This document shows positions 1-6,474 of a DNA stretch of 8,100 nucleotides, in pieces. Position 1 is the first letter of the stretch; every line of letters begins with the position of its first letter. The notes under the pieces were generated by a model that saw only the letters and a list, made by a program, of their open reading frames with translations, was not told where the DNA came from and searched no databases. The stretch comes from Boseongicola sp. SB0662_bin_57 (lineage in GTDB: Bacteria > Pseudomonadota > Alphaproteobacteria > Rhodobacterales > Rhodobacteraceae). Where the stretch lies: contig VXPN01000140.1 of assembly GCA_009839535.1 (NCBI GenBank), positions 1-8,100 of the forward strand, read 5' to 3'. The position numbers and the translations under genes are program-made.

Positions 1-1
1 A

Positions 2-1204
2 ATCACATGGCAACCGGATTCAAACGGAATTCCCTACAAATCTGGGCCGCACCCCCCGGCCGGAGCGCCGCTTGACTTGAAGTTTCGCAAGGCCTTTGAG
101 TATTCCGATTGCTGGGTCCAGGACGCACGGCTCGTGGTCCTCAATGCGCGCGACGCCGCCGCACGCGGAGCGCGGATCATGACTCGCACGCGCGTTCTCT
201 CGGCAGCGCGTACTGAAGATTCCTGGCAGGTGACGCTGGAAGCGGCGGGCAGAACCTTTCAAATTCACGCGCGGATGCTTGTCAATGCAGGCGGTCCATG
301 GGTTGACGACATCATGGGCAATGTCGTGCGGGCGGACACTCGCGAACGCGTTCGACTGGTGCGCGGCAGTCACATCGTGACCCGGCGCCTCTTCAACCAC
401 GACAAGTGCTATTTTTTCCAGGGCACGGATGGCCGGATCATCTTCGCCATTCCCTACGAGGAGGACTTTACCCTGATCGGCACCACCGACAAGGACCATG
501 ACGACCCGTCCGTGCCGCCCGTCTGCACCGCGGATGAAATGCACTACCTGCTGGATTTTGCGTCACGGTACCTGAAGAATCCGGTGACGGAGAATGACGT
601 GGTCTGGACGTATGCCGGAGTGCGGCCGCTTCATGATGACGGCGCCACTTCGGCCACGGCAGCAACGCGCGGATATGTCCTGAAGCTCGACGAGGCGGGC
701 GGTGCACCGCTCCTTAGCGTCCATGGCGGCAAGATCACCACGTACCGCAAGCTGGCCGAGGCGGCACTTGCCATGATCGCTCCGCTGCTGGGGAGTCCGG
801 AACGGGGGTGGACTGCGGGGGTGCCCCTGCCCGGCGGCGATCTGCCGGTTGACGGAATCGAGGACCTCGTCGCGGAACTGCTGGCGGACCATCCGTTCCT
901 GGCCAGGGGCTGGGCGCGACGGCTGGCCCGCACCTATGGTACCGAAGCGAGACAGATGCTAAGCGGGGTTCGCACGCTCGATGACATGGGGCAGGCCTTT
1001 GGCGAATCCATCACCGCGCTTGAACTGGACTGGGCCATTGCCAACGAGTGGGTGATGACTGCCGAGGACTATCTTTGGCGCCGGACGAAGCTGGGTCTGC
1101 GAATCGACAAGGACGGGATTGAGCGAATCGAGGCCTACGTCATGTCGGCACGATCGGGAACGCGTGCAGGAACCGCCGGAACACAGGCTCGTTCGGCAAA
1201 CTGA
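2..1204 (+). CDS. glpD: Aerobic glycerol-3-phosphate dehydrogenase, C-terminal part (5' end outside window)
   Basis: FAD-dependent, membrane-associated enzyme that oxidises sn-glycerol 3-phosphate to dihydroxyacetone phosphate and passes electrons to quinone. The visible ~400 codons lack the N-terminal FAD dinucleotide-binding fold; the family is about 500 residues. Recognisable GlpD sequence begins at PAGAPL (about 56-73) and FEYSDCWVQDARLV. It continues through MLVNAGGPW, RLVRGSHIV, CYFFQGTDGRIIFAIPYE, TLIGTTD, AGVRPLHDDG and GGKITTYRKLAE (about 725-760). It ends in the usual C-terminal helical domain (TAEDYLWRRTKLGLR). The frame stays open to the left edge, but the first ~55 bases translate in this frame to sequence unlike GlpD, so a frameshift or sequence error there is possible. 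The TTG at 77 lies inside the conserved domain and is not the real start. Several highly conserved positions differ (TRGY where TRDY is usual). Family assignment is certain; intactness is not. Confidence 0.93.
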   Translation: MTWQPDSNGIPYKSGPHPPAGAPLDLKFRKAFEYSDCWVQDARLVVLNARDAAARGARIMTRTRVLSAARTEDSWQVTLEAAGRTFQIHARMLVNAGGPWVDDIMGNVVRADTRERVRLVRGSHIVTRRLFNHDKCYFFQGTDGRIIFAIPYEEDFTLIGTTDKDHDDPSVPPVCTADEMHYLLDFASRYLKNPVTENDVVWTYAGVRPLHDDGATSATAATRGYVLKLDEAGGAPLLSVHGGKITTYRKLAEAALAMIAPLLGSPERGWTAGVPLPGGDLPVDGIEDLVAELLADHPFLARGWARRLARTYGTEARQMLSGVRTLDDMGQAFGESITALELDWAIANEWVMTAEDYLWRRTKLGLRIDKDGIERIEAYVMSARSGTRAGTAGTQARSAN

Positions 1205-1507
1205 CGGCATCGGCCAATCTCGCTCATGCGTCATCGAGCGCCGCATCCAACGCGATTCAGCGCGGCTCCGGCGGCCCTTGGGCCAGCGGGCAGATTCTTG
1301 CTTGTGCGGAAGCGACCGGCCTTCCAGAATGACCCAATGGCGGACCAAGGCCGGACAGTGGATCGGATCGAGAGCCTCCGGACTTGGCGGTGGGGCCGGA
1401 AGGGCAGTGCAGCATGAGGCTGGACGCGTTCAATCTCTGCGGGAAGGCCAGGCGCTCGCTTGGGCAGGAGCGTGCGTCGGGATCCAGGCAGTGACGGGGC
1501 AGCGCGC
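1205..1507. promoter_or_regulatory. 303-base gap between glpD and the ABC operon, with an 8-bp dyad
   Basis: No convincing gene lies here. Open frames exist but encode arginine- and proline-rich sequence with no recognisable domain, as expected of GC-rich noncoding DNA. The gap contains a perfect inverted repeat CCGGCCTT (1316-1323) / AAGGCCGG (1347-1354) with 23 bases between the arms, and a small GGCCC-TT-GGGCC palindrome at 1273-1284 without a following T-run. The length of the gap and the change of function suggest that the ABC operon has its own promoter here, possibly controlled through the 1316-1354 dyad. I found no strong -35/-10 pair, so the regulatory role is inference. Confidence 0.35.
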
Positions 1508-3070
1508 GTGAGCACGCCGCTCCTGGAGGTGCAGGGCCTGCGAAAGGCGTATCCCGGAGTTGTGGCAAATGACGATGTGAGCTTTTCTGCCCGCCGAGGC
1601 GAGGTTCATGCGCTTCTGGGCGAGAACGGCGCCGGAAAGTCGACGCTGGTAAAGACGGTCTATGGCCTCCTGCGTCCGGACGACGGGCGGATGCAGCTCG
1701 ACGGGCGGGTCTATGCCCCGGCATCGCCGCATGATGCCCGGCAGGCCGGCGTTGCGATGGTGTTCCAGCATTTCAGCTTGTTCGAAGCGCTGGACGTCGC
1801 CGAGAATGTCGCGCTTGGCATGGAGGTGCCGCCGCCGATGCGGGAACTGGCCACGCGCATCCGAGACGTAAGCGAAACCTACGGATTGCCTTTGGATCCA
1901 AGCCGGCTGGTCGGCACGCTGTCAGCCGGCGAGCGGCAGCGGGTCGAGATCATCCGGTGCCTCTTGCAGGATCCGCAAGTCCTGATCATGGACGAGCCGA
2001 CAAGCGTCCTTACGCCTCAGGAAGTGGCGATTCTGTTCGAAACCCTGAAAAGGCTGCGCGCGGAAGGGAAGCTCATCCTCTATATCAGCCACAAGCTCGA
2101 GGAAATCAGGGCCCTGTGCGACTGGGCCACCATTCTTCGGCACGGCAAGGTGACGGGTTCATGCGACCCTCGCCAGAAGTCCGCACGGGAGCTCGCCGAG
2201 ACAATGGTGGGGAGCGAACTGGCCTTGCCGGCCGCGCGGACTCAAGACCCCGGTGAAGTCGCGCTGTCGATAGCCGGACTGACCGCGGCGTCCGGCGCGG
2301 CATTCGGGACGGAACTGAAGAACATTTCCCTGGAAGTGCGGCGAGGCGAGATCCTCGGGATCGGCGGAGTGGCCGGAAACGGGCAGGACGAGCTTCTCGC
2401 GGCTCTTTCGGGAGAGTCGCGCAGCGCACCGGATTCGATTCTGCTTGGGGACCTGCCAATCGGCTCGTTCGGGCCGAACGAGCGACGTGCACTTGGCGTT
2501 CTGGCCGCCCCCGAAGAACGTCTCGGCCACGCGACGGCGCCGGACATGAACCTGATCGAAAACGCCGCGCTGTCAGGTCGACATCGCATGCGCATGGTCA
2601 GTCGCGGATTTGTCAACTGGCGCAAGGCGCGTGCGCACGCCGAGCACGTGATCAAGCAGTTCGATGTCCGGGTTCCTGGGGCCGGCAGCGTGGCACGGTC
2701 GCTGTCGGGCGGGAACTTGCAGAAATTTGTCATCGGCCGCGAGATCCTGCAGCAGCCGGATGTTCTGGTGGTGAACCAGCCGACCTGGGGCCTTGACGCA
2801 GCGGCCGCCGCCGCGATCCGGCAGTCCCTGCTCGACCTGGCGAGCCAAGGTGCCGCCGTCATCGTGATCAGCCAGGACCTGGACGAATTGATGGAGATAT
2901 CCACGCGGTTTTCCGCGTTGAACGAGGGGCGGCTGAGCGAACCCAGGGATGCAGCCGGCCTGACCCTGGAAGAGATCGGCTTGATGCTTGGCGGCGCCCA
3001 TGACCTGGAGATCGGGCAGGGTTCTTCAGGGCCTGAACGGGCAGTCGGGCCCGGGGAGACGGTTCCGTGA
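1508..3070 (+). CDS. ABC transporter ATP-binding protein (double nucleotide-binding domain, YufO/simple-sugar type)
   Basis: Cytoplasmic ATPase of a BMP-type importer; about 520 residues, normal for the family. Domain 1 is complete: Walker A GENGAGKST (38-46), Q-loop Q87, signature LSAGERQR (138-145), Walker B VLIMDEP (158-164) and H-loop H195. Domain 2 is degenerate: the P-loop is GGVAGNGQD (286-294, no GKS/T), the signature LSGGNLQK is kept (399-406), the Walker B region is VLVVNQP with Gln at the catalytic Glu position (Q424), and the switch His is Gln (Q456). One consensus and one degenerate ATP site is usual for this family and is not a sign of decay. I chose GTG 1508 because homology begins at STPLLEVQGLRKAYPG and GGGG (1496-1499) lies eight bases upstream. 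In-frame TTG 1460 would add 16 unrelated residues. The stop overlaps the next start (GTGA), so translation is coupled to permease 1. Confidence 0.95.
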   Translation: MSTPLLEVQGLRKAYPGVVANDDVSFSARRGEVHALLGENGAGKSTLVKTVYGLLRPDDGRMQLDGRVYAPASPHDARQAGVAMVFQHFSLFEALDVAENVALGMEVPPPMRELATRIRDVSETYGLPLDPSRLVGTLSAGERQRVEIIRCLLQDPQVLIMDEPTSVLTPQEVAILFETLKRLRAEGKLILYISHKLEEIRALCDWATILRHGKVTGSCDPRQKSARELAETMVGSELALPAARTQDPGEVALSIAGLTAASGAAFGTELKNISLEVRRGEILGIGGVAGNGQDELLAALSGESRSAPDSILLGDLPIGSFGPNERRALGVLAAPEERLGHATAPDMNLIENAALSGRHRMRMVSRGFVNWRKARAHAEHVIKQFDVRVPGAGSVARSLSGGNLQKFVIGREILQQPDVLVVNQPTWGLDAAAAAAIRQSLLDLASQGAAVIVISQDLDELMEISTRFSALNEGRLSEPRDAAGLTLEEIGLMLGGAHDLEIGQGSSGPERAVGPGETVP

Positions 3071-4152
3071 TCCGGCTGGAGCGCCGTCCCGCGCCTTCCC
3101 GCGCCTGGGCGTGGGCAACGCCGCTGCTTGCGGTGCTGGCGACAATGGTGGCGGGGGGCCTGCTGTTCGCGTTCCTGGGCAAGGATCCGCTGCTCGTGAT
3201 CCGAACGATTTTCTGGGATCCGGTTCTCGGCGAGTTCGCGTTCTACTATCGGGGACAGTTGCTGGTGAAGGCCGGCCCCCTGATCCTGATCGCGATCGGA
3301 CTTTCGCTCGGGTTTCGCGCCGGCGTCTGGAACATCGGCGCGGAAGGCCAGTACATCATGGGAGCGATCTGCGGGGCCGCGGTCGGGCTGGCCTTCTACC
3401 CGATGGAAGCGCGATGGCTGATCTTTCCGATGATGGTGCTCGCCGGCGGCCTTGGAGGATTCCTTTGGGCGATGATTCCCGGCATTCTCCGGACACGATT
3501 CAACACGAACGAGATCCTGGTCTCGCTTTTGCTTGTATATGTGGCCGAGCAGATACTGGCCTGGATGGCGCTTGGTCCCCTGAGGAGTCCGGACGGAGCG
3601 GGATTCCCCGGCTCACGCAACCTCAGGCACTATGATGCCGCGGCGAACCACGAGTTGATTGCGGGGTCGGGAATGCACTGGGGCGTCGTTGCCGCGTTCG
3701 TCGCTGTCATCCTGAGCCATGTCCTTCTGACCCGTCACATCCTTGGGTTCAACATCCGCCTTGCAGGTGCGAGCCCGCGCGCCGCCCGGTTCGCGGGCGT
3801 GAGCCCCGGGTGGCTGGTGCTGACCTGCCTGGGCGTGTCGGGGGCGCTGGCCGGACTTGCCGGGCTCTTCGAGGTTGCCGGCCCCGCCGGCCAGATCAAC
3901 ATCGACTTCAACGTGGGATACGGGTTCACGGCGATCATCGTGGCATTCCTTGGCCGGCTGCATCCGGTCGGCATCATGCTTGCAGGATTCCTGATGGCCC
4001 TGACCTACATTGGCGGAGAGGCGGCCCAGGCCACGCTGGGCGTGCCTGCGGCGGCAATTCAGGCGTTTCAGGGAATGCTCCTCTTCTTCCTCCTGGCCCT
4101 CGACGTGATGACGAACTACCGTGTCAGGGTCGACGTGAGGGCACGGGCATGA
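3067..4152 (+). CDS. ABC transporter permease 1 (BPD_transp_2 family, YufP-like)
   Basis: Inner-membrane permease of the BMP-type importer, 361 residues, rich in hydrophobic segments; I count roughly nine or ten. The first segment is near residues 15-38. Family landmarks are seen in order: FRAGVWNIGAEGQYIMGA (about 87-104), NTNEILVSLLLVYVAEQIL, the cytoplasmic coupling region GASPRAARFAGVSPG, then SGALAGLAGLFEVAG, and GYGFTAIIVAFLGRLHPVGI near the C-terminal end. It starts with GTG inside the ATPase stop codon (GTGA) and is preceded by a good ribosome site, GGGGAGA at 3053-3059. Its own stop overlaps a downstream ATG (ATGA, 4149-4152), but that ATG opens a small ORF rather than permease 2. 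It should pair with permease 2 to form the heterodimeric channel. The substrate cannot be read from the sequence; relatives carry nucleosides, purines, riboflavin or sugars. Confidence 0.94.
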   Translation: MIRLERRPAPSRAWAWATPLLAVLATMVAGGLLFAFLGKDPLLVIRTIFWDPVLGEFAFYYRGQLLVKAGPLILIAIGLSLGFRAGVWNIGAEGQYIMGAICGAAVGLAFYPMEARWLIFPMMVLAGGLGGFLWAMIPGILRTRFNTNEILVSLLLVYVAEQILAWMALGPLRSPDGAGFPGSRNLRHYDAAANHELIAGSGMHWGVVAAFVAVILSHVLLTRHILGFNIRLAGASPRAARFAGVSPGWLVLTCLGVSGALAGLAGLFEVAGPAGQINIDFNVGYGFTAIIVAFLGRLHPVGIMLAGFLMALTYIGGEAAQATLGVPAAAIQAFQGMLLFFLLALDVMTNYRVRVDVRARA

Positions 4153-4313
4153 GCGACGTCGGGAGCGGCCGGTCAGCCATTCGCAAATTGGCATCGCCGC
4201 GCGAACCTCGCCATCTTGCGACGACGCGCTTTCGGTCGCCGTCCTGTCCTGGTCGTTGGCGGCGAGGGTGGCCGGTGCGGTGCATTGCGCGGACGGACGG
4301 GAGGTCGCCGTGA
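4149..4313 (+). CDS. Possible small coupling ORF between the two permeases (54 residues, basic)
   Basis: This ORF starts at the ATG that overlaps the permease 1 stop (ATGA) and ends at a TGA that overlaps the permease 2 start (TGATG). A plausible ribosome site, TGAGGG (4136-4141), sits seven bases upstream. It fills exactly the ~160-base insert between permeases that are often directly adjacent in this operon type. The product is very basic (12 Arg and 1 Lys in 54 residues), has two Cys, and shows no signal peptide, membrane segment or domain I recognise. Against it: third-position G/C is about 72 percent by my count, no better than the permease 2 frame read through the same bases, and long open frames are common in GC-rich DNA. 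It may be a leader that keeps ribosomes moving into permease 2 rather than a functional protein. Confidence 0.3.
   Translation: MSDVGSGRSAIRKLASPREPRHLATTRFRSPSCPGRWRRGWPVRCIARTDGRSP
4299..4304 (+). promoter_or_regulatory. Ribosome binding site that fixes the permease 2 start
   Basis: GGGAGG lies eight bases upstream of ATG 4313. This near-perfect Shine-Dalgarno site supports 4313 over the in-frame TTG 4256, which would add 19 residues unlike the family N-terminus. Confidence 0.7.
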
Positions 4314-5245
4314 TGGATCTGGGGTCAATCAACCCTGTCCTTCTGATCGCGGCGCTGCTGCTGGCGTCAACGCCCATCTTGCTGGCGGCCATGGGCGAGC
4401 TCGTGGTCGAGAAGTCGGGTGTACTGAACCTGGGCGTCGAGGGCATGATGATCGTTGGTGCGGTTGCGGGCTTCATCGTTGCGGTCGAAAGCGGCTCGCC
4501 CGCTCTGGGAATCCTTGCCGCCGCCGCCGCCGCCGCCCTGCTGGCGCTTCTTTTCGGAGTGCTGACGCAGGTTCTTTTGTCAAATCAGGTGGCCACCGGG
4601 CTGGGGCTGACGTTGTTCGGGCTGGGAATCTCTTCGCTGATGGGGCAGGGCTATGTGGGCATTCGCCCCCCGACATCTCCGAGACTGGAGCTTCCCGTTC
4701 TCTCGGATTTGCCGATCGCGGGGCCGGTCCTGTTCAGCCAGCATGCGCTGGTCTACCTTTCGCTGGCCTTGGTGGCAGGCGTCTGGTGGTTCCTGAGGTC
4801 CACCCGGTCCGGCCTGATTCTTCGTGCCGTGGGCGAAAGCCATGAAGCGGCGCACGCGCTTGGCTACTCCGTGCTGGGCACCAGGCTTGCGGCAATCGTG
4901 TTCGGTGGCGCGCTTGCCGGGCTGGGCGGGGCCTGCCTGAGCCTCGTGATCGTGCCGCAATGGACGGAGGGCATGACGGCAGGGCGGGGCTGGATCGCGC
5001 TTGCGATCGTGGTCTTCGGTTCCTGGCGGGCGTGGCGGGTCTTGCTCGGCGCCTACCTCTTTGGCGGCGTGAGCGTTCTGCAACTGAATCTGCAGGCAGC
5101 AGGGATCGCGATTCCGGTCGAGCTCTTGTCGATGTCGCCCTACCTGATAACCATCCTTGTGCTGGTCATCATTTCGTCCGACAAAAGGCGTGCACAGGCC
5201 AATGCGCCCAGCTCGCTTGGGCGCACGTTCCACGCTTCGGGCTGA
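4313..5245 (+). CDS. ABC transporter permease 2 (BPD_transp_2 family, YufQ-like)
   Basis: Second inner-membrane permease of the importer, 310 residues, almost entirely hydrophobic segments with short loops. Landmarks are MGELVVEKSGVLNLGVEGMM (residues about 25-44), LSNQVATGLGLTLFGLGIS, the ATPase-contacting region LRAVGESHEAAHALGYSV, then LAGLGGACLSLVIVPQW and GRGWIALAIVVFGSW, all in the expected order. The start ATG 4313 has a strong ribosome site and gives the typical short N-terminus before the first membrane segment. The C-terminal tail (SSLGRTFHASG) is hydrophilic, as in relatives. A run of seven GCC codons (Ala) lies in the second membrane segment. Only 34 bases separate its stop from the binding-protein start, so they are almost certainly co-transcribed. 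Substrate unknown. Confidence 0.95.
   Translation: MDLGSINPVLLIAALLLASTPILLAAMGELVVEKSGVLNLGVEGMMIVGAVAGFIVAVESGSPALGILAAAAAAALLALLFGVLTQVLLSNQVATGLGLTLFGLGISSLMGQGYVGIRPPTSPRLELPVLSDLPIAGPVLFSQHALVYLSLALVAGVWWFLRSTRSGLILRAVGESHEAAHALGYSVLGTRLAAIVFGGALAGLGGACLSLVIVPQWTEGMTAGRGWIALAIVVFGSWRAWRVLLGAYLFGGVSVLQLNLQAAGIAIPVELLSMSPYLITILVLVIISSDKRRAQANAPSSLGRTFHASG
4517..4537 (+). repeat. GCC trinucleotide repeat, seven units, coding for seven alanines
   Basis: Seven perfect GCC units lie in the permease 2 reading frame and give an alanine run in a membrane helix. Changes by whole units would lengthen or shorten the helix without a frameshift. No other simple repeat this long was noticed in the window. 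Confidence 0.85.
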
Positions 5246-5279
5246 GGAGAGTCCTTGCATTTGGAAACTGGGGGAGAAC

Positions 5280-6359
5280 ATGAAGAAAATCGTACTTCTG
5301 GCGGCCGTGGCCGCAATGTCGATGAACTTGCCGGCCTTTGGCGGCAGCCACGGCGACGGGCCGGTCAAGGCCGGCTTTGTCTATGTCGGACCGATCGGGG
5401 ACGGCGGATGGACCTATGAGCATCACCAGGGCCTTCTGGCCGTGGAGGAGCACTTTGGCGACAAGGTCGAGACCGTCTACCAGGAGAGCGTGCCCGAAGG
5501 CGCTGACGCCGAACGGGCCATGACCCAGATGGCGCTTCAGGGCGCGGACATCATCTTCACGACCTCGTTCGGGTACATGGATCCGACGATCAGCGTGGCG
5601 GCCAAGTTCCCGGACGTCAAGTTCGAGCACGCGACCGGCTACAAGCGCGCCGACAATGTCAGCACCTATTCCGCGCGATTCTACGAGGGACGTGCGGTGC
5701 AGGGCCATATCGCGGGCAAGATGACGAAGACCAACAAGATCGGTTACATCGCGTCCTACCCGATTCCCGAGGTCATTCGGGGCATCAATTCGGCCTACAT
5801 CCATGCCAGGAAGGCAAACCCAGATGTCGAGATGAGCGTGATCTGGGTCTATACCTGGTTCGATCCCCCGAAGGAGGCGGATGCCGCGAAGGCGCTGATC
5901 GACAACGGCGTGGACGTTGTCTTGCAGCACACGGATTCGACTGCGCCGCAGGCAGCCGCCGCTGAGGCGGGCGTGATCTCGTTCGGCCAGGCCTCGGACA
6001 TGTCGGAATACGCGCCGCTGCCGCGCGTCAGCTCGATCATCGACAACTGGGCGCCGTACTACATCGCAAGAGTGCAGGCCGTGATGGACGGCACCTGGGA
6101 GAGCGTTGACACCTGGGACGGCATCGGCCCGGGCATGGTCGAGATCGGCGAAATCACCGATGCAGTGCCCGCGGACGTCAAGGCTGAAGCCGAAGCGCTG
6201 CGCGATGCGATCGGAAGCGGAGAGTATCATCCGTTCACCGGTCCTCTGAACAAGCAGGACGGATCGCCGTGGCTTGCAGAAGGCGAGACCGCCGATGACG
6301 GAACGCTGGTTGGCATGAATTTCTACGTCGAGGGGATCGCGGGCGAAATCCCCAACTGA
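5280..6359 (+). CDS. BMP-family ABC transporter periplasmic substrate-binding protein
   Basis: Periplasmic ligand receptor for the importer, 359 residues, of the Bmp/PnrA/Med family. The N-terminus is a Sec signal peptide: MKK, a hydrophobic core IVLLAAVAAMSMNLPA, and probable cleavage near residues 19-22. There is no lipobox Cys, so it should be soluble rather than a lipoprotein. Landmarks are VKAGFVYVGPIGDGGWTYEH (29-48), then NVPEG-like SVPEGADAERAM (70-81), GADIIFTTSFGYMD (88-101), FEHATGYK (115-122), STYSARFYEGRAVQGHIAGK, IGYIASYPIPEVIRGINSA, and the hinge-side DVVLQHTDS and SFGQASDM. This is the GDGGWTYEH subtype common in alphaproteobacteria, which differs from the classical purine-nucleoside receptor PnrA in the ligand loop. 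ATG 5280 follows GGGGGAGA (5270-5277). A strong stem-loop just after the stop may raise its mRNA level relative to downstream genes. Ligand unknown. Confidence 0.95.
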   Translation: MKKIVLLAAVAAMSMNLPAFGGSHGDGPVKAGFVYVGPIGDGGWTYEHHQGLLAVEEHFGDKVETVYQESVPEGADAERAMTQMALQGADIIFTTSFGYMDPTISVAAKFPDVKFEHATGYKRADNVSTYSARFYEGRAVQGHIAGKMTKTNKIGYIASYPIPEVIRGINSAYIHARKANPDVEMSVIWVYTWFDPPKEADAAKALIDNGVDVVLQHTDSTAPQAAAAEAGVISFGQASDMSEYAPLPRVSSIIDNWAPYYIARVQAVMDGTWESVDTWDGIGPGMVEIGEITDAVPADVKAEAEALRDAIGSGEYHPFTGPLNKQDGSPWLAEGETADDGTLVGMNFYVEGIAGEIPN

Positions 6360-6368
6360 TCGCGCCTG

Positions 6369-6410
6369 CCCGACGCGGCGCGGGCGGAAACGCCACGGCG
6401 TCGCGTCGGG
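6369..6410 (+). terminator. Long GC-rich stem-loop with GAAA tetraloop after the binding-protein gene
   Basis: The left arm CCCGACGCGGCG (6369-6380) pairs with CGTCGCGTCGGG (6399-6410) over 12 bp with a single G-U pair. Inside it, CG (6381-6382) can pair with CG (6396-6397), and GGCG (6383-6386) pairs with CGCC (6391-6394) around a GAAA loop (6387-6390). That leaves only two bulged bases and about 18 bp of stem. It starts nine bases after the stop codon. What follows is TCTTGC, not a clear T-run, so it is either a partial terminator or a 3'-end stabiliser that protects the transporter message while letting some transcription reach the two enzymes downstream. Confidence 0.65.
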
Positions 6411-6414
6411 TCTT

Positions 6415-6451
6415 GCAGGCCATGTGCGGCCTCCTCGATCCTGGGGCCTGC
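6415..6451. promoter_or_regulatory. Dyad in the leader of the aldo/keto reductase gene
   Basis: GCAGGCC (6415-6421) is the exact reverse complement of GGCCTGC (6445-6451), with 23 bases between. The left arm can instead pair locally as AGGCC (6417-6421) with GGCCT (6428-6432) around a six-base loop, so the two foldings exclude each other. This lies between the strong stem-loop and the reductase start. It could be an operator for a second promoter or an RNA leader structure; short GC-rich dyads also arise by chance. Confidence 0.25.
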
Positions 6452-6474
6452 GGAAACGGAAGCGAACCGAACCA

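Noticed and set aside
1273..1284. GGCCC-TT-GGGCC palindrome as a glpD terminator
   Set aside because: The stem is too short and no T-run follows.
1302..1330. TTGTGC - 17 bases - CAGAAT as a promoter upstream of the ATPase gene
   Set aside because: It matches only three and four of six consensus positions, which is expected by chance in a gap of this size.
1460..1507. Longer ATPase starting at TTG 1460 (or GTG 1472)
   Set aside because: The extra residues do not resemble the family N-terminus. AGGAG at 1466-1470 is only one base from GTG 1472, too close to serve it.
1119..1511. Plus-strand open frame overlapping the glpD end and filling the gap
   Set aside because: It begins inside glpD in another frame, encodes Arg/Gly-rich sequence with no domain and ends at the start of the ATPase gene by chance of composition.
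2360..2880. Degenerate second nucleotide-binding domain as evidence of a broken ATPase
   Set aside because: The missing GKS/T, the Gln in Walker B and the Gln at the switch position are usual for this transporter class, and the signature LSGGNLQK is intact.
4256..4312. Longer permease 2 starting at TTG 4256
   Set aside because: ATG 4313 has GGGAGG at good spacing and gives the usual family N-terminus.
3613..4476. 287-codon minus-strand open frame opposite both permeases
   Set aside because: It runs across the end of permease 1 and the start of permease 2 and encodes low-complexity, domain-free sequence; a compositional shadow.
6424..6474. Longer reductase starting at GTG 6424
   Set aside because: The added 17 residues are strongly basic and non-homologous, and the codon lies within a dyad. 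It is kept as a minor alternative because the ATG 6475 ribosome site is weak.
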